From NCBI RefSeq assembly GCF_000499845.2, contig NC_023753.2:24166942-24230941 (forward strand): a stretch of 64,000 nucleotides of DNA, given 5' to 3'. Both the position numbers and the translations under genes were made by a program. Below, piece after piece: positions 48,385 through 60,660 of the stretch. The notes under the pieces were generated by a model that was not told the origin of the DNA, ran no database searches, and saw only the letters and a list, made by a program, of their open reading frames with translations. The DNA is from Phaseolus vulgaris. Taxonomy: Eukaryota > Streptophyta > Magnoliopsida > Fabales > Fabaceae. How positions within the stretch are numbered: position 1 is the stretch's first letter; the number at the start of each line of letters is the position of its first letter.

Positions 48385-50108
48385 TTCTTGGCAGGAGTAT
48401 GTTACATCCATCTTAGAAGTGAGAAAGGGAAAAAGATAATATAGTTGGAGGATAACCCTGCTCCGCAAAGGTCCATTACTCACAGCATTTGTATGAGAGC
48501 TCTCCTACTAAAATCTCCCTTCTATCGTTCTTCTCCTCCGTCAGTCAATCTTTGTATGCGGGTTATTTACCCTCTTTCAAGATTCACAACCACCCTTGAT
48601 TCCATTTTTCAATTTCTTGCCATCTATATTCTATTCTCTATTTTTTTGGATGTAATTGGTATGTACTCTTCGTTATAGTTATAGTTATTTCAACATTTTA
48701 CCTTTCACTTGTTCTATTTTACTCCAACTTCATTACTTCACCACTTATTTGCAATTTGATCTCCTGTTACACTCAAGTTGAAATTGTTAGTAATCATCCT
48801 TACTACAATATTTGATTTTGAGCACTTAAATATTTTGCAATAATACAATTTGAACCATCACTTTGCTTATTACTCATAATATGTATCTTTCTCTACCATA
48901 GTGAGCTCCGTGTGAATAATGATCCCGTTATCGATAACTGAGGTGAGAATACGAATATTAATCATTACGCTAGTGCGCTTTTGAAAAAAAAAAAATGCTT
49001 ATGGACGTTATAAGAGTAACCCAGTGGGTCTTAACTATATATCAGAAATTTATGTTTAACTTCTGACAAAATTAGTTTTGATTGTTAGCAAATGATATAC
49101 TATTTTGATTGTCTTTATGATGTGGTCTGCGTCTTGCATGTAATGCTTATTGCTTATTATTATTATTTATACTATAATAATTGTTTTATTTTAAAGTCTG
49201 TCATTATACTCGTATAGATTTGTTTTCATAAAACTTATTTTTCAGTTATGTGTATGCGACAACAGTTTTCATAAGACACAAAAGACAGGAGCGCATAAAT
49301 TGGCTAGACCCACTACCGCTAGTCCTAATACTCCTACCATAACAAGGAAATTAGGAAACATTCTCAAAATAATTTACTTTGGAATTTTTTGTTTCTTATG
49401 TATGAAATTGATTTTAAATTACTTTTTAAGTATTTCCTTATTTTTGTAACAAATAGTTTCTCAGAATCCTTTTACAATTTAAAACAAAATTAAAAGGCAG
49501 AAGAATAATCGAAAGAGCCCAAAGTTAAAAGATGGTCAGTTTACTTTTACCAATACTATGAAACATTTTTTTTCTGCTTTTGAATATCACTTCAAGATAA
49601 AAAAACAAAAGGCTAAAAAAAGTGTGTAATACCAATTAGTTAAATTAAAAGAAAAATATATTAGAAAAGGTATAAGTATACACAAGTTTAACCCTTTTTT
49701 ATTTTCAATTTTCGAGCCAACAAATTGTAATCCATATTTTATTAGGTTAATTAGATAAACCTATATTGCCCAAAATCATTTTAATACTTGTATATTGAAT
49801 CCTACCCATCTTATAACCAATTAAAGCAACTATATAATTCACTGTAACAATTCGATGATTATGCCATCAAATATGAAATCTATGTATATATATGCACATT
49901 CACTGAAAAAGAAATTGTCTCTTCATTACTGTTTAAATTGAAAACAATAAGGCTAGAAGGAGGATGAAATTGGCAAAAATAAAAACAAAAATTCCAAACA
50001 AGTTGGCAACATGTCCATAACTCAACCATTTGGATTGAGTTCATAATTGTAGAGCAGTGAATGCGATGGATGCAAATCATTAAGATTTTTTCATTATGCC
50101 TTGATATG
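48385..50108. other. UXS 3' UTR and convergent intergenic region
   Basis: The first 300 bp likely hold the UXS 3' UTR. The remainder is AT-rich with no coding signal; the last part likely holds the 3' UTR of the minus-strand hydrolase gene. Confidence 0.5.
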
Positions 50109-53100
50109 TTAGACAGTTTTTGTGGTATGAATTATAGAAGATCCGATTGTTGGCTCATTTGATCCAAATGAGTCAAAAATTGGGTCCTGAGAGCGTTTAT
50201 CCAACCAAGCTATGATGTCTCTAAACACAAGTGCAATGTTTTCATCACTCTCTCCGGTTGCTATGCCATGACACATTCCCATATACAATTTAATTGTCTT
50301 GTCTGTGCTACTAGCTTTCTCATATAATGCCCTGCTTATTTCTGGGTCTGTAACTCTATCTTTCTCTCCTTGTAACACTAAAAATGGAAGTGTCACCTCA
50401 TGTAGAGTATCTTCAAGACCCATGCTAGTTCTCCTCATTTCCATTGCTGTTTTTAGTCTGGGCTTGTCTTGATATATCAACTTGTTACTTCTTATCTGCA
50501 ATCATCAACAATCTCTTTTTTATGTTTGAAAATTGCATTCACGCTAAAATGACATTAAGGTATTGTTTTATCCGAAGAGAAAATAACATTAAAGAAAAAC
50601 ACTATCCTATTCATCTCTTCAAATCCACCTCTTTTAGGTATTATGAAACTTGTTAAAGAATCACTTTAAGTCTAACTCAACCTTATAAAATTGGTTCATA
50701 ATATAAAGTTTGCATCTATTTTTGAACACATCTCCTCATACTTTCAAACTTGTGCGTGATTATATATTTATAAGTACTTCGACACCATAAACATATTTTA
50801 CATAAAAAAATTGTTAGTATATGTTGAAGAAACTACTTTTAACCTCACATCTTATTCTCTTCTATGTGTATGTTTTGTTGTGCATCAAACACTAAAAAAA
50901 TCTCACCTCTTCTCTTTTGGCACGATCTTTAAAGGCAGAGGCAATGATATTCTTTGTGGGGACTATTTTCCACTTTGGTATGATATTTTCAAATTTCGTT
51001 AGTACATTCACAACAATAGGAAATGGCTTCATGAGTTTGTCTGATATCTGATACATTTGAACAAGTTTGTGTTAAGCTTCTCTCACATTTTGTTAGTGAA
51101 TAATAAACATGTTATGGCGAAAATGTAGAGAGAAAAAAATGTCCATCCCTTTGCACATACCTTGCACATAGGTGCAACAAGAATAGTACCATCCCAAAAT
51201 GAAGGATCCCTTTTGTGCAATAGTAAGCACACAGAGCCTCCCATTGAATCCCCATATAAGAACCTAGGTTTTCCTCTGTACTCTTGGAGCTCTAAAACAA
51301 CCATCGAGGAAGTAATTCATCATAAGAAGTTTCAAATGTCTCAATATATAGGGATTATTGCTTATGAAAGAAAACACTGAAACCTCACCACCAATTATCT
51401 TAAAAAAGTCTTCACAATCATCAACAATGTTGTCAAACTTATTTATAAGACAACGAACACCTCCAGAACGTCCATGTCCTTCATAGTCAACTCCATACAC
51501 TGCATATCCAGCACTGGCTAACCTTTCACCACACCCTGCATGTATGAAGCAACCCATAAATCATATAAGGCTCTACCATATATCCAATGTTACAATACTA
51601 AACAATTTTCTAAAATAAAAAATATACCTGTCATAGGAGATGTTATCTACTGAGATACACATTACATACAACGTAAATTTGTGATTTTTTATTCCTTCTA
51701 ACTCCCCATCATATCAAAAAATGAAACCAAACATTATTTTATTTTATGAGATATGATTCTCAATTTGAAAATAAGAGACCTAGGGTACTGTTTTAGATAC
51801 ACAACGTACACAGAATCATCTTTATTTATTTATTTATTATTTACTTTAACCCTAGATCTATTTAAGTTATCATCAATACTTTTATATAAATTAACAAAAA
51901 AAAAATACAAATAAACTAGAAAGTGAACTGAAAATATGTAGTAATGAAGAACACCAATTATTAAATGCTAGAAATAGTAAACCAATAGTAAAAAAATGAT
52001 AAATGGTAAACAAATGAAAAATAAAAAATTATTTAAAAATTAAAGTAAGAATAAATCAAACAAAGTTTTGCCATCTCAATAGTAAAAAAAAAAAAAACAG
52101 CTATAAAATATATTTTAATAAAAATAAAAACAATTAAGATATATATCAATGTCTTAATGATTAAATATTAAAAATATGTTATTTACCTTCATGGACTTGT
52201 TACCAAAATCTTAGCCATATTAGTATATCCGATAACTTCCAACTCTAATTCTTCTGATTGTACACGAGGTTTAGGTTTTTAATTTAGAAAACATGTTATT
52301 TTTCTTATTTTAAATTGCTTTATGTGAAAAAATAGTAATTCTTAGTCCCTCATTAATGATGATTATAACATACATAGAGGGATTATAAATAACTAAAATT
52401 TAAATACTAAAGGCAATACCATTATTATAAAAATGACCATGAAGAAACGAACCAATCTATTACAGAATTTTATTTCACAAGTTTAGTTTAGAAAAATGTT
52501 ATCTAGTAGTAACAAAATTAAAGTCATAATGATGCACTCAAATTTTTTTAGGAAAAATTCTGGAGAATTAGCATTCTTTTGTAATAATATTTATCCAGAT
52601 AAACGAATAGTTAATTAACGAAATAACATTATATTTTTTGGTGAAGTAGTTTTTATTGAAAATTATCTTATTACCTAATGTGTGACCTGATTGATATTTA
52701 CATATTAGGAATCGTGTTGACCATGGTTTTTCGCTATTACTATTAAGTCAAACATTGTATATGTCATATTGAATCATCTGTTATATAAAGAATCTTAGTT
52801 TTATAAAACATAATTTAAGAAAAATGTGACAGATTTGTTAGAAAGTTATCCAATGTTGTATTATTGCAATTACATCCGATGCAGTTCAGAAAAAGAAAAC
52901 TATAGAAAATTCAGTTTTGTAACGTTTGAATACATAATTGTTCATAGTTTAACCAAGAAAAACTCAAGATTTTATAATGGATAAGTTTCAAGTTCTCTTG
53001 AATCATCTTAAGATGGAAGTTATTTAGAATAAATGTAATATATAATTAAAGGAAAATAGAAAATCCTCAGAGAACATGTTTTACCTCTCATGAATGTGCT

Positions 53101-53426
53101 ACACTCCATGGCATAGCCTGCAATAAATAGTTAAAAAAAGACAAGGGTAAACAATGATCCCATCATGAAATCACAAGGTTAAACACGAGAGAGAGTGAGA
53201 GAGTAAAGAAATTGCACCATGGCAAAGGAAAACAATCGCCTTCGGGGAAGTTAAAGGCACCCATTTGCAGGTGAAGAGTTGCAACCCCCTTGAGTTTCTC
53301 GTGTATACCTATAATGTATATATAACAATTAATAAAAACAATCACATGCATGAAAGACAAAGAGCTGAGTATTGAAAGAGACAGGGTCCGAGGAATTACT
53401 TCAAAATATTTGAAGTTCATATCCAT
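50109..53426 (-). CDS. Monoacylglycerol lipase / caffeoylshikimate esterase-like alpha/beta hydrolase
   Basis: Seven exons on the minus strand: 53426-53400, 53308-53218, 53117-53085, 51535-51389, 51291-51161, 51047-50907 and 50495-50109. They total 957 nt, or 318 residues, the family's usual size, and every junction is GT-AG and phase-consistent. Serine hydrolase triad by motif: Ser115 in GDSMGG, Asp236 in GEKDRVTDP, His266 in MCHGIATGE. The oxyanion region is FLCHGYAMECS. Plant members hydrolyse monoacylglycerols or caffeoylshikimate (lignin pathway). The sequence, including GYAVYGVDYEGHGRSGGVRC and KWKIVPTKNII, fits the broader MAGL group rather than proving CSE activity. Exon 3 is only 33 nt. 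Intron 3 is about 1.5 kb. A possible TATA box (minus, 53491-53500) lies about 70 bp before the ATG. Confidence 0.93.
50640..50790 (-). repeat. Dispersed legume repeat, copy 2 (in intron 6 of the hydrolase gene)
   Basis: The minus strand shares TAGATGCAAA, an ATTATGAACCAATTTTATAA stretch and AAGGTTGAGTTAGAC with the copy at 32335-32475. Divergence is high. Confidence 0.45.
53085..53117 (-). other. 33-nt microexon of the hydrolase gene
   Basis: Minus strand: acceptor TTATTGCAG at the high-coordinate side and donor GTAAAACA at the low side enclose codons for YAMECSTFMR. This restores the conserved HGYAMECS region between exons 2 and 4. Both neighbouring phases agree. Confidence 0.85.
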
Positions 53427-53490
53427 GAAAGGGTGATGATAATGTGGTGGGAGTTATAGAACTATATTATAAAACCACAACTCTTACAAT

Positions 53491-53500
53491 ATTTATACTT
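53491..53500 (-). promoter_or_regulatory. Candidate TATA box of the hydrolase gene
   Basis: AAGTATAAAT on the minus strand, 65-75 bp upstream of the ATG. Spacing gives a short 5' UTR. Position-based call. Confidence 0.45.
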
Positions 53501-54150
53501 GTTTAGATATGTTCTCCCACAAGTATAAGTGCGGTGGTCATGGAAGTTTTATATTGAAAACTTGAGTTTTTTCAAAAGCCTGGTCACCTTTTCTGTTATA
53601 TGACATGAGTTAAGGTTGTCTTGTTCCAATAACAACACAAAGGACGGGTGATGTCTTTTCTTTGTTTAAGATTTTGCTAGTTGCGTTATCTATTTTTAGT
53701 TTGAGGATGTAAAATATATAAAATTCAATTAGATGGACAATTAATTCATTTTGTATTTCTAGAAAGTGTTACGCCAATATAGTTCACAATTCTATTATTA
53801 TCCTTTTTCATCTGTTCAAAAAAAAAAAGGCAGTAGAAAAGCTAAAAATGGCGACATGGCCACTGAGTAAGGGAATGGAGAAGTTGCGACATGACTTTGT
53901 TGCATGGGAGTTTCTGCTGTACATGTTACTAAGGATAATAATATATTCAAAAGAAGTTTTAAAGCATTTCTATTCACTTAGATGAGAAGTTTTATTGATA
54001 TTAATTCTAGTAACACTATAAATTAATAATTTTAATGGAGATTTATTTTTATATTATCAAAAATTAAAACTTTTGTTAAGTTATTTATTCAGGAAACTTG
54101 TTTTCTAAAGTTGTACATATATGCATTGTCATCAGCATTATGTTGTAATA
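53501..54150. other. Intergenic, no gene seen
   Basis: AT-rich upstream region of the hydrolase gene. Nothing recognised beyond that. Confidence 0.4.
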
Positions 54151-54242
54151 GTCAAAGATAGGTTTTTTTTGACCATGATGGGATTATTTTTTTTTGTTTT
54201 TATCAAAATGTGGTCCGTTTAAAAAAAATTACAAATTTAGGC

Positions 54243-54386
54243 AAGTCGTGTCAATTCGGCACGACTTCATATGCACAAATCGTCACAATTAGGCACGACT
54301 TCTGTCATGTCATACTGAAGTCGTGTCAACTTGACACGACTTTTGCCTTGTCATATTGAAGCCGTGCCAACTTGACACGACTTCTG
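54243..54386. repeat. Palindrome array in left MULE arm
   Basis: Four copies, spaced roughly 35-40 bp, of an imperfect palindrome: AAGTCGTG, then TCAA or CCAA, then TTGACACGACTT or TCGGCACGACTT. Each is about 25 bp and can form a hairpin. Confidence 0.85.
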
Positions 54387-54391
54387 CCACG

Positions 54392-54431
<40 letters not shown>

Positions 54432-55047
54432 TTTTAATTTTATTGTTTATATATTGGGTAATAAGTTATGTAATGTTAAAAATTAATTTGATACATAATG
54501 TAGCAAATAAGTCAAATCATAAATAACAAAATAATATAAATAAATTATTTTATTTGGATTTGTTTAAAGATATTACAGTATCATGAATAAATTATTATAT
54601 GTTTGAAAGCATGAATCATCTGTGAATTTTGTTATTTGAGATTATTCATAGTATATATATATATATATAAAAGTATTTACAGTTATTTAATCATTTGAAA
54701 ATAATTATAGTACTTATACCTTTTATATTTTAATATAAATGACATTTAAAAGAATAAACAGGTTTACGAAAAATGTATTATTTGATTTGTGATAAAAATA
54801 ATTATTAGTTCAGACAAAAAAAATCATAATTTATTATTTGTTTATAATTTTGTTATTTGTGATTTGCTACGTTAGTCAAATTATTTATGTTATTTGACTT
54901 ATTTAAAATATATATAATTCTTTTTAAATTATTTGCGATTTGTGATTTGACTTATTTGCTACATTATGTATCAAATTAATTTTTAACATTATATAACTTA
55001 CTACCCAATATATAAACAATAAAATTAAAAAAAAATAAAAAATTATG

Positions 55048-55245
55048 ACGTGGCAGAAGTCGTACCAAGTTGACACGATTTCAATATGACAGAGCAGAAG
55101 TCGTGCTAAGTTGGCACGACTTCAGTATGACAGGACAAAAGTCGTGTCAAGTTGGCACGACTTCAGTATGACATGACAGAAGTCATGCCTAATTGGGACG
55201 GTTTGTGCATATGAAGTCGTGCCGAATTGGCACGACTTGCCTAAA
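55048..55245. repeat. Palindrome array in right MULE arm
   Basis: Five copies of the same AAGTCGTGCC...GGCACGACTT palindrome at about 40-bp spacing. The right arm has one more copy than the left. Confidence 0.85.
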
Positions 55246-55485
55246 TTTGTAATTTTTTTTAAACGGACCCCATTTTAGTAAAAACCAAAAAAATAACCCC
55301 ATGATGGTCAAAAACCCTCAAAGATAACAACAAACCCTACACTCTCTTTACCTACTTTTGTGTCACACGTACTTTTCTCGAAATATTCACTTGTATGTCA
55401 CCATTTGCAAGTTATCCAATCTCTATCAATGTCCAAAAGTGTGTTTTTGGATTGAAGTGCCTTTAGCATTTGCTGATAGCGGGGT

Positions 55486-56470
55486 TTTGACCATCATGGG
55501 ACTTTTTTTTTTTTTTTCCGTTTTTACCAAAATGGAGTCGCTTTCAAAAAAATTATAAATCTGGGCAAGTCGTGCCAACTTGGCACGACTTTGTCTTCTG
55601 CCATGTCAACCCCTGAAGTCATGTCAACTTGGCACGACTTTGTCCACGCCATATATATATATATATATTAATTTTCTTGTAAAATTTTCTTATTTGTATA
55701 TTGAGTAGTAAGTTATGTAATGTTTAAAATTAATTTGATACATAATTTTCTAAGGGTGTTAGTTTTAAGAAATAAAAAATGAATAATTGTGTGTGGATCA
55801 TGTTTGATGTAATATATTAATTTGGTTATTAGATTAATAAAAAATATGAAAAATTGTTATTGCATTTGGAAATAAATAGAAATGAGAATTAATTATTTGG
55901 AAAATAAATAGAGAATTGTGTGGAGTTTCAAGCTATACGTCTACCTTGTCCACATGTAATTGTTGTTTGCTCATTTTGTCATTTACAGCTAACGACATTC
56001 ATCGCTCCAGTGTACCGTCTCCACAATATTTTCAAGCTTATGAGATCTAATTTAATCCATGAAATAGATGATTCAATTCTAAATAAACAAAAAAAATGTT
56101 CATATTGCAGAACCGAAGGTCACAATAGAAGCAATTGTCCGCACAAACAAGTTTGATAATAAAATTCAATTTCAAGTTGATTATTAATTTCCTCATTTTC
56201 TTTACCTAAGTATTTATTCCTTCATAACAAAATTATTTATCAAATTAATTTCAAATATTACATAACTTATAATTTTAATTTTAATTAAATAATTATAATA
56301 TATATTTATTTAAAAATAAGATTTTTTTTTTTAAAAATATGACGTGGACAAAGTCGTGCCAACTTGACATGACTTCTACAAATGAAGTCATGCCAAGTTG
56401 GCACAAACTTGTCCCAGATTTGTAATTTTTTTGGCAACGACTCCATTTTGGTAAAAACAAAAAAAAAGCG
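55486..56470 (+). mobile_element. Related Mutator-like element with transposase remnant
   Basis: The left end GGGGTTTTGACCATCATGGG matches the neighbouring element's terminus, followed by the shared ACCAAAATGGAGTCG and palindromes (about 55564-55640). The right arm (about 56340-56460) is the complement, including GACGTGGACAAAGTCGTGCC and CGACTCCATTTTGGTAAAA, but the last 20 bp have diverged and no 9-bp duplication was found. Between the arms is a transposase C-terminus (55917-56156). The element appears to be an internally deleted derivative of an autonomous MULE. Confidence 0.75.
55917..56156 (+). pseudogene. MULE transposase C-terminal fragment (SWIM and zinc knuckle)
   Basis: Reads FQAIRLPCPHVIVVCSFCHL (SWIM zinc finger CX..CPH part), FIAPVYRLHNIFKL, then the zinc knuckle CSYCRTEGHNRSNC (CX2CX4HX4C), and stops at 56154-56156. 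This is the usual end of plant MULE (MuDR-type) transposases. The DDE catalytic core is missing. Confidence 0.85.
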
Positions 56471-57040
56471 TTCTAAAAATTGGCTCACAATTGCCCATAA
56501 TATGATTTGGAGCCAAAAAGCGTTTTATGTGGTTCTCGTGATCAAGTATACTTTAGATTTCATATTTCAAGATGAAATACATAACATAAATAGTTCTATC
56601 GGTTACATACAGTAGTGGCTAGAGATAACCAACTTTAACTATTGATTAAAAATGAGTTTTAAACATACTTCTATTCAATTATTAATCTATAAATAATACA
56701 AATAGAGTCCAATTATAAGATAATTTTTTAACACATGTCACCACAAAGATTTTTGGATAAAAATAAATCAAATGTTTAATACCCAAAATAGCAAAACGTG
56801 AACCACTTATCACACATGTGGACCACTTAAAAAAAACCACGTAGCACTTTTTAAACATCTCATTTTTCTCTCTCCGCTTTACTCTCTTTCAAATCCTCAC
56901 TTTTGGAAACCCCAATTCTCTCACGCTTCACTCCTCCCTATACTGCAAAACAAAACCCTACCTTTAATGTTTTTAACCATTTCGGTAACTTTGGACATGG
57001 CGTAATGGAAAACTATGAAATTTGAAATAGTAATGGCTAT
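56471..57040. other. Short intergenic spacer between MULE and Helitron
   Basis: A 10-bp word AAAAAGCGTT occurs twice near 56463 and 56513. Otherwise nothing recognised. Confidence 0.35.
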
Positions 57041-58339
57041 CACTATATATACGATGTTGTATTGAACATTTTTTTTACTTGATTGCGATTTTCTTCTTTT
57101 CATTCTCCATGGACTAGGTAATATTTTATACCGTTTAAGTTTTTTTTATGATTTCTATTATATTTGTGTTTTATTGAGTTTGTTCATCAGTTTTTCTAAC
57201 CCATCAGTTTTTTCGATTTCTGCCTTTTTTTTATCTTTTCTTTTCACTGTCTTTTGTGTATTATGTATTTATCTTCCGTTCTACATATTTTGTATACATC
57301 TATTTTTCTTAATTATTCTATTTGTATTGTGAAATCTTCATTGTATTTTTTTTTCGTTTTCTGCATTTTTTTTATCTTCTGAGTTCTGTGTTTTTTTTCA
57401 TTGCATCATCACAAAGCACCTAAAGAAGGTAACGCTACAAATTCTGATAATTTGGGAAGAATGTAATCAAATTTGAAATTTGAATTGAATTTGATGAAGT
57501 TTAGAATTTTTTTGAGTATTTTATTACCTTTTTATCCGAAGAATACAAATGTATATTGCTCTACGTCTTCTTTCTTACGTATACTCATACAAGTTTTTTT
57601 ATCTCATGATATTGCTCTTCATTTGCTCTTAGATATATTCATACATTAGAAAAAGTTATTCTTGGAATGCATAAACATTGAAGGTATGCTGGACCAGTTC
57701 TTGGGTACAAGCAAGAACAAATCATCCCTTAAAAGGGGATTTTTTTTACAAGGTAATCCAATCTTCCCTTATTTTTTTGTTTGTTTTGATTAAACTATTG
57801 TTATTTCTTTCTTTTATTCTATTTATAACAGTGCAAGATAAAGTTAGTATTTATTCTGTATACCACTAATAGTGTTTGTTTTTTGTTTTTATTTCAGCCT
57901 GGAAGATAAAATTAAAACTAATATGATATGTAATAGCTGTGTTTCAGAGTAGTTTATTAGTTTTCTATGTATAGTTCTTATCAGAAGCATGAAAATTGAG
58001 GTATTGGAGCTATAATTATCTACAGAAAGAAACATTCCCAAAAGGAGTGTTGGCGCTGCCACTGACTCTGCTTGTGGTGGTGATGCTCATTCCTCTTATC
58101 ATAAACTTGCATGAATTGTATGATAATCTGTATCTTTGTTACGGTGGCAACGGTGGCAGTTTCGAAAGCATACAAAATTTGACCTGCAATATATTTTTAG
58201 AAAACTCGGTGGCTTAAGGACCTTATTATGATAATGAAAACTGTCATTTGAAGAATTTGTCAATCGATCAGTTCTTGAATAAAAGCATGAAAAGTTCATT
58301 CTGTAAAGAAGACATTTTTTTAATAAATATAAATCCACT

Positions 58340-60297
58340 AAATTTTAATGGTATTCTTAAATAAAAATGAAAATCCTAAATAAATACATATTCTAAATAA
58401 TTTATTGTCATTATTAAATAAAATTATAAATTAATAAAATTTCTAAGTTTTTAAATATCCTAAATTATGTTATTTCCTACTTAAATACTAATCTAAAATA
58501 AATAATACTTCTAAAACTTTCAAAAAAATATCCTAAATAAATATAAAATCTAAATTATATAATGTTATTTCTAAATTGTTCAAAATTCTAAATAAACACA
58601 AATCCGCTTATCGTATTTCATACTTAAATAAAAATATCAAAACAAAAAATTCTATCATTTTCAAAATCTTAAATCACTTTATTTCTTACTTAAATAAATA
58701 TAAATTCACTAAATTTTAATATCATTCTTAAATAAAAATTGAAATTCCATAAAATTTTTAAATTATTTTCTACTTAAATAAAAATCTAAAATAAATAAAA
58801 TTTTTAAATTTTTAAAATCCTAAATAAATATAAGTTCAAAAAATTTAATGTCATTCTTAAGTATAAATTGAAAATCAATAAAGTTCTTAAATTATTTCAT
58901 GTCATTCCTAAATAAAATTTAATTAGTTAATTAAATTTCTATGTAGTTAAAAATAAATAAAAATTCTAAATTATTTTATTTGCTACATAAATAATAATCT
59001 AAAAGAAATAATATTTTTAAAATTTTCAAAATCCTAAATAAATACAAAATCTAAATAATTTAATATTTTACTTAAATACAAATCTGAAATAAATTAAATT
59101 CCTGAATTATTCAAAATCCTAAATAAATACAAATCCTAAATTATTTAATGTAATACTTAAATAAAAGATTGTAATTAAAAACTCCTAAATTATTTAAAAT
59201 TCTAAACAAATACAAATACTAAATTATTTAATGTCGTACTTAAATAAAAAAATTCAATAAATAAAATACCTAAATTATTTAAAATCATAACTAAATACAA
59301 ATCTTAAATTATTAAATTTCATACTTAAATAAAAATTTACAATAAATAAAATTTCTCAATTATTCAAAATTTTAAACAAATATAAATTTTAAATTATTTA
59401 ATGTCCTACTTAAATAAAATATCTGAAATAAATAAATTTCTTAAATTATTCAAAATAATAATATATACTAATTCTAATTTATTTATTGTCTTACATAAAT
59501 GAAAATTTGAAATAATTTTTTTTTCTAAAGTATCCAAAATTCTAAATAAACAAAAATCTTAACTTATTTTATATCATACATAAATAAAAATCTCAAATAA
59601 ATAAAATTTCAAAGTTTTTAAAAATCTTAAGTAAATAAAAAATATGAAATTATTTTTATTTTCTAATTATATAAAAATATAAAATAAATAAATTTCTAAA
59701 ATTTTCAAAATCCTAAATAAATAAAAATACAAAATCAATAAAATTCTTAAATTTTTCAAAATTCTAAATATACCCATATCCAATGTCATTCTTGGATAAA
59801 AATCTAAAATTAATAAAATTTCCAGGTTTTTCAAAATCCTAACCAAATACAAATTCTAAATTATTTTATTAATAATCTAAAAAAAATGAAATTCCTAACA
59901 TTTTAAAAATCTTAAATAAATATAAAATCTAAATTATTTAATGTTCTATTTAACTAAAAATCTAAAATAAATTATTTAAAATCTTAAATAAATACATACT
60001 GTAAATAAAAATTTGAAATAAATCAAATTCATAGTTTATTCAAAATTTCAAATAGATACAAATCGAAGTTATTTAATGTCCTACTATTTAATGTCCTACT
60101 TAAAGAAAAATCTTCAATAAATAAAATTTTTAAATTATTCAAACTTTAATGTTCTACTTAAGTAAAAATGTGAAATACATAAAATTTCTAAATTATTAAA
60201 AATTATAAATAAATTCAAATATTAAATTATTTTATATCATACTTAAATAAAAATCTCAAATAAATAAAATTTCTAAGTTTTTAAAAATCTTAAATTC
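58340..60297. repeat. 85-bp tandem repeat array (about 23 degenerate units)
   Basis: AT-rich array. A landmark (AATGTCCTACTTAAATAAAA or variants) recurs at about 59147, 59230, 59315 and 59400, giving steps of 83, 85 and 85 bp. Units contain CCTAAATAAATACAAATC and TTCTAAATTATTCAAAAT. Several units have deletions. The array ends exactly where the helicase fragment starts. Confidence 0.85.
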
Positions 60298-60660
60298 CTA
60301 ATCGTTGCCTAAAACTCAAAACTGATGTTCCAATAATGCTTTTAAGAAATATTGATCAAGCTAATGGATTATGTAATGGCACCAGATTAAAGTTATTGAG
60401 TTGGGGAAGAATGTTATTGGTGCTATAGTGATTCCAGGCAAAAACATTGGGCATAAAATACTCATTTCTAGAATGGACTTGATTCCTTCATATTTAAGAC
60501 TACCTTTCAAGTTTCAAAGAAGACAATTACCAATATCCTTGTGCTTTGCAATGATTATAAATAAAAGCTAAGGTCAAACACTTTCCAAATCTTAATTTTG
60601 GATGAAGACGGACAACAAACTACTTCAACAACTAATGTTGTTTACAAGGAAGTATTTCAA
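60298..60660 (+). pseudogene. Helitron PIF1-like helicase C-terminal fragment
   Basis: Reads LKTDVPIMLLRNIDQANGLC and NGTRLK in one frame. After a frameshift (about 60402) it continues with ELGKNVIGAIVIPGKNIGHK, SRMDLIPSY, FKFQRRQLPISLCFAM and INKS*GQTLSK, with a stop in place of Gln. This is the C-terminal helicase part of the Helitron Rep-Hel protein (PIF1-like), which carries LLRN(I/L)D, NGTR and NKSQGQ motifs. Two lesions and a missing start show it is dead. The 3' part after 60600 is decayed. Confidence 0.88.

Larger units (their letters stand above)
54161..55317. mobile_element. Non-autonomous Mutator-like element with long inverted repeats
   Basis: A 1157-bp element flanked by a perfect 9-bp duplication TCAAAGATA (54152-54160 and 55318-55326), the Mutator-superfamily size. 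Termini are GGTTTTTTTTGACCATGATG and its near-complement. Inverted arms extend over 350 bp on each side: a terminal segment, then repeated palindromes, then a (TA) tract (left only, about 54393-54422), then AT-rich sequence (TATTGGGTAATAAGTTATGT mirrored on the right). No coding region. The arms match the neighbouring element at 55486-56470, which keeps a transposase fragment. Confidence 0.88.

Noticed and set aside
50500..51160. Apparent loss of an exon in the hydrolase gene
   Set aside because: Translation of 51047-50907 on the minus strand recovers the missing block (KWKIVPTKNII region) with good splice sites, so the gene is complete.
57660..58217. Possible captured gene fragments (57678-57869, 57996-58217)
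   Set aside because: Short frames, one with a hydrophobic stretch; no family recognised and no splice-consistent partner, so not called as genes.
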